This document shows, piece after piece, positions 1-11,900 of a stretch of DNA of 64,000 bases. Source of the stretch: Pholiota molesta (Eukaryota; Basidiomycota; Agaricomycetes; Agaricales; Strophariaceae); contig JACGCK010000001.1 in NCBI GenBank assembly GCA_014925825.1, positions 124,001-188,000 on the forward strand, given 5' to 3'. The stretch's first letter is position 1. Each line of letters opens with the position of its first letter. A program made the translations under genes and the position numbers. The notes beneath the pieces were generated by a model. It was not told the DNA's origin. It worked only from the letters and a program-made list of their open reading frames with translations, and searched no databases.

Positions 1-1012
1 ATTTGGAATTTTCTTGAGGCATTCAATAGTTCAAACTCTCAGCTTGCTCGAACACCTCTATGGGATCTAGCTCCCGGAAATAGGCGCTATTTGGGAGGGT
101 GTATGCACTTGCGCTGTCTCCGTTCGCTACAAGGAGAGAAAATTGGCGAGACACGAGAAAAGCTGTATTATTTCGACTTTGGACAGAATGCGACTGTTCC
201 ATGGTATCTCGCTGTAACCAATATCATCGACGCCCTCTATGTCTGCCGACTGCCTAGAAGATGGAATGACTATCGGATTGTCAAGCACCTGCTTACACGT
301 GGAATTCGGTTCCGAACTTTGCTACCACATACCTTACCCCCACCCCGAGATCTTCCAATCACACTGACTCCCTTTCGCCTGTCGGGATATGTGTTCACTT
401 CACGAGACTATGATATCTATCTCCGTGAACGTGAGGCGCTACTCCGCAATCCCCGCATTGCACGGGCAGCACTGATGAAAGGTGGTATTATCTGGCGCTT
501 GATTGTTGCTTCAACTAGTCCGGATGACATCTTATCTGGCCCAAGTGCTGCCATCTCTCTTCATAATCTTGGGCTAGCACTTGGTGAAAGCAACAACGGA
601 CATCATCTCTGGGATGACATTGTCTCCAATGAAGAGTTGGATCAAATTTGTGGCACCTACCTTTGCTATACAGGTGAGTTATCTTCTGATATATCTCTTG
701 ATAATAACTGATGCTGGCATGTCAGGTTATGGCTCTCAATGCGGCCCAAGATCCTGGTGGCCTACCTTCAGCGTCTGGCATGCGAATGCGCATATTACTT
801 ATTGGTCTGACTTTTTGGAGAAGAAATTCCAAGATAGGCTGGCAGAGATTGCTTCTGGTGTGGCTCAACCACGTACAGCGAATGAGTGGCGCATCTGGAT
901 CAGGGGTTCCAGCAGCTCTCGGCGAATTGTCAAAAACGTCGAAGCTGCGTCGCTTCTCTTTCTTGACAATGTCTCCACTCCTGATTCCACGACACGAACA
1001 CAAAGGGGATAA
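1..1012 (+). CDS. Agaricomycete-type hypothetical protein, 3' part (5' end outside window)
   Basis: The reading frame is open from base 1, so the start codon lies to the left. One intron is clear at 674-725 (gtgagt donor, tgtcag acceptor); removing it joins two frames into one protein that ends at 1010-1012. Readable segments include YFDFGQN, RGIRFRTLLP, FTSRDYDIYLRER and, after the intron, SWWPTFSVWHANAHITYWS. From memory this resembles an expanded mushroom protein family of unknown role, often with the pattern 'LHNLGLALGESNNGHHLWDD'. I see no catalytic motif, signal peptide or membrane helix. Product function is unknown; the gene model is well supported because both exons share one continuous frame across a canonical intron. 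Confidence 0.7.
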
Positions 1013-1895
1013 TTATTCGATCCTGTAGCTGTACATATTATAGTGCTCTTCTCATTCTTGTTGTTGCAGACCATTACCTTAGAATTGTCATTGATTTCTT
1101 TTGCGCTGAACAGTGATCGTCAAATGAGATGAGTGACAAGATGAGTGACGAACTGATCGACGTACTCATCTCGCAATCAATTTGCCAGGCTGGGGAATGT
1201 TCAATTTTATTTTTTATTGTTCTAGATGGAAAATGAATGAAGAAAATTATGCATTCCACTATCAGCGAAATCTTTGCTTAAAATATGAAATTTTCTTAAC
1301 CAGAAAACTTTTCGTTTATTGATTAGTAAGTCAAACTGGCAAATGAATTGGTAAATCTGACAATACTAGCGAACAAAAAAGTCTATTGTACTCCATATAT
1401 TCCGATTATTCTCTTGAGTGGAAAACAATTAGTCTTTCTAATTGTGAAACTTTGATAGAATGTCAACTCTTTTGTTATTTTCCCTTCAGGACATACAAAG
1501 GAAAATTTCTCAATTGTCTTCCCGTTGAATTTAGGACTAATCTAAGATATGACGACGATATTCCGTAGTCGAAAAGTTCAATTTTTTGGAAGATTTTCCT
1601 AACTAGTACATTTTTTGTACAAATGTCACAAAACGTCGAAACATTTTTCCATGCTTGAAAAGATGCCCACCGCAGCAGTGTATTGCCATAATTCTGGTGT
1701 CCATTTTTCCCCCAAATTTTTTTCTTTCACCAAAATGGGTTTTCAACGGTTTCGCTCTCGCCCTCGCCCTCCCCTCCCCCCCACCTCCTAGTATCAGTAT
1801 CAGAGATTTGAATGCTGGCTCCTCTGAGTCCCCGTGAGTAGCAATCCAGTATTTTCAGATTTTAATCGATTAATCTCCACCATTTTAGCAAGGAC
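1013..1895. other. AT-rich intergenic region
   Basis: No supported gene. The stretch is AT-rich with a short CT-rich tract near 1750-1790, just upstream of the caspase-like gene. A GT...AG pair at about 1833-1888 could be a 5' UTR intron, but I found no upstream coding exon in a matching phase. Confidence 0.5.
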
Positions 1896-4038
1896 ATGCG
1901 GATCTTCGCCTTATTGATTGGTATAAACTATCTAGGAATCAAAAACATCAAAAACTCTGAATCGTATCATCCTCTTTGTGGTGGAGTGGCGGACGCCCAT
2001 AGTGTCAGAGAGTATTTGGAAAACTGCCTTGGGGTACCTAGCAATCAGATCACCAGCCTCATCGATAAAAAGGCTACGCGCCTCGCAATCATCAATGCCT
2101 TCTCAGATCTGAGAACGGACGATCGCATTCGGAAAGGCGATGCGATCCTCATCTATTATTCTGGACATGGTGGCAAGGAAGATCAGATGGGAATTATTCC
2201 ATACGATGCTGTCATACCTGACCAACTGAATGTTCAGCCCATCCACGACTTCGTGCTTGAAATTCTGCTAGCGAGGATCGCAAACCAGAAGGGGAACAAT
2301 ATCGTGAGTGACTCATTCAGCGCATAACGACAAGAATTGACAAAACTGAATCATATAATAATAACATTTTAGACTGTCATATTCGACTGCAGTAACAGTG
2401 CGCCGGGGAGCACGCCCAGTGGCTTCAATAGGGCTTGCATTGTAGATGTCCCTTCACGTGAGGACGAAATAACCGCCGAAGAGGCGCGTTTCTTGCATAC
2501 CGCTGAGAGCTCAGGCTCGACGTCGCACGTACTCCTCACATCGTGTGGTCCAAAACAACTTGCCAGGGAAAGAAAAGACAAAAATGGCGTCGGACACGGA
2601 GTCTTCACAGATGCCCTGCTAAAACTGTTGCAACAGGTTGCGCCATATAATCTGCGCCATGCAGACATCGTCGGCCGTCTAACGATACGACTCGCAGTAG
2701 ATGGCAAAGGGTAATTATGTTGTGTCGTATATTATCGCATTTCTGTTCATTAATTTGGGCATATCAAAAGACAGGATCCTCAATGTGCAGGACTTTACAG
2801 GAACAGAGTCTTGTTCAACCGCGAAGCCTTCAAGTCCAAGTTTCTCGTTCGTTATGACAAGACTGCAAATCACGGAAGTGGCGGATTTTATGTGCATGCT
2901 GGCGCAACACACAACCTTACTCTCGGATCCAAAATCGCTATCTATCGCGAGAGCGACTTCAACCTTACCCAACAACTTGGTGTCCTTCTTGTCAATAAAT
3001 TGTACCCCTTCTTCATTACAGCCAAACTTGCAGCTGGCCATCTAATAAACTTCAAGGTTGATCAATCTATGGTTGCGATTGCGGAAGAAGAGAGGATATA
3101 TCTTCGTATTCATATCTCTCCTAATGACGACACTCTACGCGCTTCCTGTGATGTGGAAAAGTACAAACCAATGTACCAATTGTATGGTGTCCGTGTCGTC
3201 GACGAAATTCAGGACTCCCATGTGGAAATTGCATCAAAGGACATCGAAATCGGTATTGTCACGGTCTGCATAACAATACGGACGGTTACTCATGATAAAT
3301 TCAACCACATCATAAGCGTTGGCAGGGATCACCGCTTCCTACCCTGGCTTCTGTCCAGAATGGCTCACTTCTATCGGGAACTCGAGCCACCTGATATCTT
3401 TGCAGATTCAAACGCCAATCAATTTTATGCCAACATCAAAGTGGAATTCTACCAACTAAAGGAAGTTGTATCTATTATCAGTCAAGACACTGGACTCCTG
3501 GATGTAAAACTAGACGCTATGGGTCAAAACTTGTATGTTGATGGTATGGTCAACTTGATAGTTGCGGATCAAGATGGCTATTCTATACCCTATGGGCTCA
3601 AGCTTTACAACAACTCAGACCAGGATTTCCATGTGAATGTATTCCATTTCACGAATAGTGATCTCAGTATATGTAAGTCTCTTTGTTCCACTAATAGACT
3701 TGAGTTCATTTGCTTTGTTAATTCGGTCAGCATCTTGTGCCGAGTCAGACCCTTCCAATCTCCTCCTCCCACAAAGCAACTTAACTGTTGGCTATGGTCG
3801 AAAAGAAGACTCGCCTATCTGCTTTGAAATCTCGGATCTAGACAAGTACCACATTGATGTCGGATTCCTCAAAATTTATCTATCTACTCAACCTGTGAAT
3901 CTCAGGCTTCTGCCACAACCATCACCTTTCACCAGCACTCCTTGGCTATCCGACTACTATACTGCAATTCCCAAAGTTTCTTGGATCGAAATTGTTATTC
4001 CAATTAAACAGAATCACAACGTCAATGTCAATATTTAG
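1896..4038 (+). CDS. Caspase-domain (peptidase C14-like) protein, predicted catalytically dead
   Basis: Four exons join in phase: introns about 2304-2372, 2711-2770 and 3673-3730. The N-terminus MRIFALLIGINYLG and the motif ILIYYSGHGG (catalytic His) identify a metacaspase/caspase-type p20 domain. After intron 1 the expected DCCHSG or DSCHSG motif reads IFDCSNSAPG: the catalytic second Cys is Ser and the following His is Asn. Family knowledge says this Cys is essential, so protease activity is unlikely. The rest of the domain (VLLTSCGPKQLARE, GVFTDALLKLL) is kept. About 400 further residues, starting near DPQCAGLYRNRVLFN, form the long unknown tail seen in mushroom caspase-like proteins. The HET gene converges on it 250 bp away. 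The start is the first ATG of the domain; a short upstream exon is not excluded. Confidence 0.82.
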
Positions 4039-4285
4039 GTCGGTGGGTTGTCATCAGATCCAATGGTGTTGGGTACATCAACATGATCATCTCTTGCTTT
4101 GCCAGTGTCACAGTAAAGTAATTTATAGCATCTTCGATTTTTGACTATTATGTCGGCTACGAATATTTACATTTCTGATATTCCCTGTAAATGACACTTG
4201 AATAACACAACGAGGATAAAGTTCAATATGATACAAATTTCTACTCCAGCAAATAATCAATCACGTCAAAAAGTTGACAATTCAA

Positions 4286-6028
4286 TTAGAGATACACGTT
4301 AAGCAATGTCATTTTCCTATCGTTAAGCTCTTTCTTTTTGAGGATGAGATGAGTTTCTTGTCTGGTTGAGTCTGCGGGGTTGTTGGAGACATTTTGATGA
4401 ATTCGAATTGTCAATGGTTTGCGCGTATCGATTTTAGAAGCCGGCACAAAATGCTTCGAAGAGAGAGAATTGATCTGGAAATTTTTGAATGGTGTTGGAA
4501 TGCCAAGGAGAATAGCAGATGAAAAAAAAGGGATGTCGACACAATCTGCTATATCATCCTCCTTAAAGGTATATATGCCAATGAAGAGAGTGCTAGCCTG
4601 AGAATCCGTGGGCACCACTGAATCATAAATGGCAGAGATTTGGGAAGGCCTTTCCGCAAATCGTTTTTGGTGGAGAATCTCCACTGTTTCAAACGTGGCG
4701 GAAGGGAATCCTAGCTTTATGGTGAGGTCGAAGGGTCCGGATTTTCGATTCGAATCATCGTCATGTAGATGGACTGCTGTCACATCAACCTTGATGAGGA
4801 GCAACCTCACTCGTAAACCAAGGTGAGTGAGAGTCATGGGCTCCAAGAGAGTGGGAAAAAAAAGAGATGTTTCTGCAGTAGCTTCTGCGTCTCCGATGTA
4901 GGTTTCTTTGACAAAAAGGGTAGGTTCTATGCCTTCGGTTTGGGTTTCTTCAACTACAGGGTTTACGGTAGTAGAATCTGCGCTTTTGGCTTTGGCCTGG
5001 GATCCTTTGAAAAGGTAGCATTCTGGTCGAGAAGGAATGAGTCGCGATGGATGAATGATGTCGGAAATTGCATCTCCTCCCCAATTCAGAACCTGGATAA
5101 CATGAGAAGTGTGCCTTGAGGCGATGATTGCCTCTATAAGTCGAAAAAATGCACGTTCGGATCCTTCGCCGTACGAGGTAGAGTAATTGACGCCAAATAT
5201 CCCCATGAGAGAATATGCCCGATCCTCTCCTCGTGTAGTCTTTCGGGACGCAGCCCAAGACATGCGAGTCGCAACATCACTACCAGCGAGAGGATTGAAA
5301 GATATAAGCTCATTTGCTTGAATTCTAGTCGCTTTGAGAATGATTTCTTGGATTTTTCGATCGGCCTTGTCGTTAAGGGCATTGGATGTTACCAGACGTG
5401 CCCAGGGATGATCGTAATAGAACTGCATGTTCTTTGGAGCTAGAAGTTCTTGCAAAGTCCAGCCACGTTTAAACCAGTTATCGGCATGCATATTTTCGAA
5501 AGAAGTGGTATCGGGAAGATGGGTGATGCATATGAAGGAGTTCTGATACCATTTATACATGGATTGAATGGATTCATCCAGTTCTGAACTACTATCCTTG
5601 TTAATGCACAGCGTGTCAATCCACGCAAAGGATACACCATGATCCTTGAGAGCGACTCGGCAGAATTGATCAACTTTCTGGTATTCTGGTCTCTCCTGGT
5701 ATGGCTGTGCTCCTGGGAGAGTATCTCTGTATACAATTTCATTGCTTTGCCAGGTATGCGAAAGGATAGCGAAGCGTGCAAACTTTCCAAGGAGGAATTG
5801 ATAGATTGTTTCCATTGGATGTTCCCTGACATCGTCCTCCTGCAAGGTCCTCTGTCGTTCCTCGGCTGGAGACGGTTTATTTCCAAGATCATCAATCGTC
5901 TTCCTCATTTTGGACAGCATCTCTGCGTCAATGCCAGCCTGAGCCATTTTGGCTTGGATGTAATTGACAACCTCGTTTCTTTCAACAAGTTTTGGATATT
6001 CCGGAAGGTAAATCACGCGAAGAGGCAT
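4286..6028 (-). CDS. HET-domain (heterokaryon incompatibility) protein
   Basis: A long uninterrupted frame of about 580 residues from the first ATG at 6028. The HET domain is clear: FAILSHTWQSNE, then FAWIDTLCINKDSSSELDESI, then SMYKWYQNSFICITHLPDT and WFKRGWTLQELLAPKNMQFY, in the usual order. HET domains in fungi trigger cell death or growth arrest when incompatible partners meet; in mushrooms they are greatly expanded and mostly uncharacterised. The C-terminal 300 residues (from about RMSWAASRKTTRGEDRAYSLMG) show the usual 'RxTTRxEDxAYSLMGIF' continuation and then an unknown tail. The frame stays open upstream of 6028 for about 120 bases, so a further 5' exon probably exists and the true N-terminus is not resolved. 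Confidence 0.85.
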   Translation of the reverse strand: MPLRVIYLPEYPKLVERNEVVNYIQAKMAQAGIDAEMLSKMRKTIDDLGNKPSPAEERQRTLQEDDVREHPMETIYQFLLGKFARFAILSHTWQSNEIVYRDTLPGAQPYQERPEYQKVDQFCRVALKDHGVSFAWIDTLCINKDSSSELDESIQSMYKWYQNSFICITHLPDTTSFENMHADNWFKRGWTLQELLAPKNMQFYYDHPWARLVTSNALNDKADRKIQEIILKATRIQANELISFNPLAGSDVATRMSWAASRKTTRGEDRAYSLMGIFGVNYSTSYGEGSERAFFRLIEAIIASRHTSHVIQVLNWGGDAISDIIHPSRLIPSRPECYLFKGSQAKAKSADSTTVNPVVEETQTEGIEPTLFVKETYIGDAEATAETSLFFPTLLEPMTLTHLGLRVRLLLIKVDVTAVHLHDDDSNRKSGPFDLTIKLGFPSATFETVEILHQKRFAERPSQISAIYDSVVPTDSQASTLFIGIYTFKEDDIADCVDIPFFSSAILLGIPTPFKNFQINSLSSKHFVPASKIDTRKPLTIRIHQNVSNNPADSTRQETHLILKKKELNDRKMTLLNVYL

Positions 6029-6518
6029 ATTATTGAAAACATGCTCTCGGAGTGCGTCGAATAGTTCCTGAGGAAGTTTGGGTTCTTGCAAAGTTGGTTT
6101 TGTCGATCTGGCTACGAAAGGAAGTGCGATATTGTCTTCAACATTTCATATACATCTTCGTTGAGGCAACGTTGAGGTGAAATACCCACCAGCGAGGATC
6201 TCGTTGAACAACGGAGTCAATCGTCCCAACGTGACTCTTGAGTATCTGAACCTTTGGTAGGTGTAGGGGCGGCCCTGTCTTAAAAGTGTCAGATCAATTA
6301 AATACTTGGGCTCTCGCTATTACATACAGGGGCCATCTTGGACGTAGTACGTGCTTTAATTCAACGATCACTTGAACGATGTTGGAGATAAGCTATAGGA
6401 TGACAGTGGTTAACGACAAGACTTCGAGAACGAACTCATTTATTACACGGTCCGGTGATGTGGCGGTGTGTGTATAGCGCGCTGCGCCATTCTGGTCTTA
6501 CCATCACTGCCAGCCACG
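6029..6518. other. Divergent intergenic region between HET gene and aminopeptidase gene
   Basis: Probably shared promoter space for the two divergent genes. The part next to 6028 may hold an unresolved 5' exon of the HET gene (open frame to about 6150). No clear TATA box or repeat was seen. Confidence 0.4.
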
Positions 6519-8362
6519 ATGAGCACGACAATGGCGCTCTTCCCGCTCGGCCTCCTTCTTGTGTCTCCCTTTGACCACACCTTACTCACCAACGATGGCT
6601 GCTTCTCGCGCAACTTCTTGGGCAACTACCGTGACGGACAGTCGACAATGAGCGTCGCGCATGTCACTGATGCAACTTGCTTGAGCTTCTGGGCTACAGA
6701 GGTGGATTCTGTGCAGTTTACTGCTGCCCCGGACGCTGGTCGCCGTCTCGTTTGGGTGGAGAAAGCTTCCGCGGACGAGCGCCTCGTAACAGCATCGGAC
6801 ACCCTCGATGATTTCTTCGCGTCCTTAAACCCCCAACAGGAATATGATTATACAGAGAACCAAGAAATCATATTGCAGTCCACTGAATCAATACCGTATG
6901 GAATCCACTATCGCACCAAGGACACCGTGCTTGTGTCTGTTGAATCTGAGAAGGCCATGACAATCGACACCCTCCTCCCGCCCTTTTGGAAGGCCAGGAT
7001 ATTGCCGGAAACACCTGTAGAATATGTACCAGTCCCAGAACCTGCTGTAGAGGCCGTTCGCGACATCCTCTCCAAGCTCGCATTCGACCCCGTTGTCGCA
7101 TCCATCGTCGGGAATATTTCCATTCCCCAGATCAAGAAGGACATCCGGTATCTTACAGGCGAGGACGAAACGTCCGGCATTATCTCACGACACTCGTTCT
7201 CCAACGGTGCCATTGTTGCTGCCGAATGGCTGAAAGCGCGCGTGGAGGAGACAGGTGCTAGCTGCCGCTTGGCGCCATTCCTCACAGGGTTCGCACCGAA
7301 CGTCATCTGCCGCTACAACGCGGTCACGGAGACAGACGCGACAGTGCTGATTAGCGGCCACTACGACAGCCGTGGCTCGTTCGGCAGCACGCGCGCGCCT
7401 GGAGGCGACGATGACGGCTCTGGCATTGTTGGCGTGCTGTCCATCGCGCGCACCATCGGGCGTAAAGGCGTCAAGTTCCACAGCAACGTTGAGCTTGCCT
7501 TCTTTGCTGGCGAGGAGCAAGGTTTGCTTGGCTCGAAAGCTTACGCCCGTACGTCTGGCTATCCAGAATTCCGCCACGGCTTCGTTTATTGACTATCACC
7601 ACAGGCGAATTAAGAAATGCTGGTGCCAACCTAACGCTCATGGTCCAGGCAGATATGACTGCCTATCGCGCTCCTGGAGAACCTCTCCAGCTCGGCCTCC
7701 CCGCTAGGTCCGCCAGTTCTTGCACTCCAAGCTATAATTAACGTTATCTTTCTGGCAGCATCGGCACACCCGAGGTCACTCAACTAGTGGCTAATCTCTC
7801 TGCCATATACAGCCCCGAGCTCCATGTCGGAGTGACTACTGTACGTTGCTGTATCCCCGATCTGTCTTTTGTTTTTGACGGTGTTTTCGCAGGCATGTTG
7901 CAGTGACCATCAGGTAGTCTTTGGGATATGGGCTACTCATTCATCAGCGAGCATAGCTAATAAATTCTTATAGTCGTTCCATGAGCAAGGATTTCCCGCT
8001 ACGCAAGTTTTCGAGCGTGCTGGTCCAAGTATGTCTCTTCTACTCCGTGCTCTGATATCTTAATTACTAATACATGCCCTCAGTCGCCGACCCGATGTAT
8101 CACAACAGCGGTACGCCTTGACTTCCTCCGTACTCACACGACCAGGTATCCTAATTCAAACAACAGGTGATCTCAGCGACAGGGAAGGATATGACTTTGA
8201 TCAACTATTCGCTATCGCAAAAGTTCAGGTACGTACACCGCTACAAGGACTTTTCTTCTCAAGCATCACTGTGGTGCATGTGGGTCTTGTAATAAAAGCT
8301 GACTTTTTCTCGCACATGTCTAGTTTGCCACGATCCTCCACACAGCTGGCTACGAGCTTTAG
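6519..8362 (+). CDS. M28-family zinc metallo-aminopeptidase
   Basis: First exon 6519-7548, then six short introns (the first 7549-7604) and a stop at 8360-8362. All joins are canonical GT-AG and keep one frame. All five expected zinc-ligand and catalytic motifs of the M28 family are readable in order: GHYDSRG, the Asp of GDDDGSG, AFFAGEEQGLLGS, MVQADM and CSDHQSF. The end YDFDQLFAIAKVQFATILHTAGYEL is typical of fungal leucine/M28 aminopeptidases. The ATG at 6519 was chosen; the 50 bases upstream in frame have no ATG. The hydrophobic stretch MALFPLGLLLVSP near the N-terminus suggests a secretory or vacuolar signal. Such enzymes remove N-terminal residues from peptides using one or two zinc ions. 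No broken motif was found. Confidence 0.9.
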
Positions 8363-8922
8363 ATTTAAATTTTAACGAGACAGTGTATTTCTTGAAAACA
8401 AATTATCTATAGAGATGCTTACCTACAAGTGGACAATGCTAGATGATACCACTGATTATTCTGTACCGTGTTTTCGCAGGCAATAACAAATTTTTTCATG
8501 CAAGATGAGATCCTGATGAATTTTAGCGAACAATTCTGGGAGTCGTAGCCCATTTAGCTGCTAATAATGCGTGATGGATATCAAGCGGAAATAATTACGG
8601 TGTACAAAACATAGTTGAGGATAATATCAGAGTCCGTTAGTGCAAAACTGGAAAGCGAGCGAAGAGAGGCGGTAAGTACACTACTAAGCCGAGCTATAAA
8701 ATTGTATGTACCGACTGAGAGACACCGTGTTAAAAATGTGATCCAAGAAGTCCATGAAGGTATGTATGCCAAATGCAAGAGAGGAAGACAAAACAGGGCT
8801 GTATGAAAAGGGGAAACATAAAACATAAGAAAACAAGATACACCGAAGGCCGAATAGGAAAGACCGCGACATCGCCGCCTAATTTCATCTTCGTTTAAAA
8901 TCCAATAAAATGAGACGGGTTC
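8363..8922. other. Convergent intergenic region
   Basis: Lies between the 3' ends of the aminopeptidase and TRP-like genes. No gene or repeat seen; presumably 3' UTRs and terminators. Confidence 0.4.
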
Positions 8923-11900
8923 CTATCGTGTCGGAGGCCGTGATGAAGATTGGGGGTATGTAGCATTCCCAACAGCCCCGCTGCTACTGCTACTGGCATC
9001 CGCGCCTGCACCAGCCTGGTTCAAGCGTCCCATCGAACTCGGCGGCTTGCGGATGACCACGAACGACCTCTGCGGCTGCGAAATACCGCCCACGCCGCCC
9101 AGCTCCACGTCAACGGGGCCACCCGCACCCGCTCCTGCGGCGGCGCCAAGGTCCGCGGTCGACGACGTGCGGTCCTCGCTGCTGTGCGCGCGGTTGCGCC
9201 GGATGTGGTACCACGGCTTGCCTTTCTTCTTCTTCTGCGCGTCCTGCTCGTCGCCCGAGTCGTCCTCGTCGCCGTCCGCGCCCAGTGTGAATCGCGCTGC
9301 GGGCGGGCGCAGGTACGTGTCTTCGGAGACGTGCGTCTGGCGGGCACCGGGCGGTTGATTCTGCAGGTCCCACTGGTTTTGTTGTTGTTGTTGCTGCTGC
9401 TGTGGTTGCTGTTGTTGTTGTAGTTGCGATTGTTGCGGTGGCGGGTTTGATCCCGAGGCAGGCAAAGCAGGCACCGGCGCCGGCAGATAATCCTCCACGA
9501 TCGCCGTCTGGCTCTTCGTGCGTATATGCGCGGGCTGCATCGCGCCCGCCGGCAGCCCATTGCTGCCGACGCCCATATCCACGCTCACAAACGACATCGG
9601 CTCCGGCTCTTCGTAGAAGCGCCGCGCGCTCGTCGCCGTCAGCGCAGACGAGCTGTAGTTCGTCGCCTGCGTCGGGCTCTGGCTGTGCCCGACGGCCTGG
9701 CTCTGCACGCTCTGCTGCCCGAGCGACGGGAAGGCGTGCGTCGAGCTCGTCCCGCCCGACGAGATCGCATACGGAGAATCGATGTGCGCCCGCCCGCCGC
9801 CCACGCGTGTAAACCCGCTCGACGCAGGCGACGCGCCTGCGCCCGAGCTCGCCGCTTTCGGCGTCTGCGCCGGCGACGGCGTGGTCTTGTACCCAGCGGC
9901 GGCGATGCCCAGGCCCATCGCCTGAGCTTCCCCGCCAGCGCCGAGCGGCGCATAACCCGGCCCGGAGCCTCCAGTCGCACCCACTGCCGTCCTCGGGAAG
10001 GGCTGCCAGGCGCCCATGATATAGCCCTCGTCCTCGGCATCGCCCTCCTCCCTATACGGCCGGTTCGCGTGCTCCGGCTTGAGCACGGACGGCGGCTGCG
10101 AGTGCGTCGAGCCCTTGCGCGAGTCCGTGCCGATGAAGCGCGGCGGCGTCGTGGTGCCATCGTGGTGCGCCGCGAGGGCGGAGTGCGGCGGCATATACGA
10201 GGACAGGTCCGAGTCGCGGTCCATCGACGCGGAATGCCCGTTCGCGTTCTGGTACGTCTTGCTTCCGTCCTTCCGGCGGTTCTTCCGCGCTGAGCGGCTG
10301 CTCTTGCGCTTTCCGCCACAGCACGACCAGCCGAGGAGACCCAGCACGCCGAGCAGGCCGGTGTCTGAGGTGTGGCGAGAGCGGTCGAAGCCAATACCGA
10401 AAACGATGCGGAGTATACCTTCAATCATTTTGGCGAGGAGCATAAGGACAAGCGCGAGATAGACAAGGGCAAGGATAATGAGAATGCCGTAGGCGACCCA
10501 ACCGCCGGGGCCAGGACCGATGGATATCTATTTTCAGAAAGAAAAAAAAAATATTAAGAAAGAAGAAAACCCAAAAGATAGAAGAGAAATACAAACCGCC
10601 TGCGTCAAAATAACCAGCAACACCGCAATCACAATCCGCGCAACGCAGAACAAAAAGCTGATCAGGCCCATACTCGCGCCCGCGCCCCACGGCAGCCACA
10701 AGCTCGTCACCAGCGCCATCCCCACCTCCACCACCAGAATCACAATCGCCTGCGCCGTGCCGCTCCTCTGCCCCGCGCCGATCGTCACGCCAAACGCGAG
10801 GTTCCCGACGAAGAACAGCAGCACGAAGAGCTGCGAGCCCCCGCGGTAGTGCGCGTACAGCGGCCCGAGACAGAGCAGCGTGCGCGTCTCCGAGTAGAGC
10901 TTGCTCGTGCTCGTGAACGCGACGCGCAGCGCGAGGTGCGCCGGGATCAGCACCGAGAGGATCACGAGCGACAGCGCCGCGAGCACCATCGCGCCCGTGC
11001 CCACGCCCGTGCCGTTCGTGCTGCTGTTCGCGTGCCCCAGCGCAAGATGGTAGCACGCGAACAGCGTCAGTGGGAGATGGAACAGCACGAGCAGCCGCAC
11101 AAGGTTTCCGTGCAGCGCGCTCCCATGGAAGCCCCCACTGGCTGGGAGGCGCGGCCGCCACCACGCACGGTGCGAATTAATCCCCCGCTCCGAAGCGGCG
11201 AGTGGTATAGAAAACCGCGTATGGGTTTGTGTTAACGTCGGCGAAGCCGGCACGCCAGTGAGCGACTTCGTCTCTTCCGTTGGACCGAGCGGCGGGCTTG
11301 GGCTGATATCGGCCAGATCCTTGGTCGACCCGAACCCAGGACTTCGCGTGCGACCTGGCGCGTTGCCCAGACGTCCAAGGCCGCCATGCATATCTTTCCT
11401 CCTGCCAGTGCCCAGAAGGACATTGGCGATGATGTCGATAAACCAAATCAGCAGGGAAATGACAATGGTTGCTGCGACGAGCCCAAGGAATAATATTAGA
11501 CACATTGGGAATAGATCCTGTGGGCGCACGCCCAAAGTAAATGCGAATGACGCAATACCAGGTGGTGTTGATTCGGGTAGTGTAAAAATGAAGTTGGGAA
11601 CAGAAGTGTTGATGAAGAGCGGGGAATTGGGGTCGGCGATTTGGTCTGCAAATGTAGAAGGAGGGGAAAATGGGCCCGCGAGAGTTGGGGAGAAATGCTG
11701 CCCATGGGAGGAGGGTGTAATGGACGTATCTGCAAGACAAGTTAGCAAATAAGAAGATTATACTCAATCAAAATGTAGGGAGATGTTCATCATGTATGCT
11801 GCAGCGTCTACCCACAGTGTACCTCCAGAGATCTCGGACACATGCATGCGAAGCTTCGCTCGATCATCAAAAATGGACTCAAAGAAAGCAGAACGGAAAT

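Noticed and set aside
8950..10462. Several long plus-strand open frames rich in Arg, Pro and Ala
   Set aside because: They lie opposite the G+C-rich tail exon of the TRP-like gene and have no domain; they are antisense shadows.
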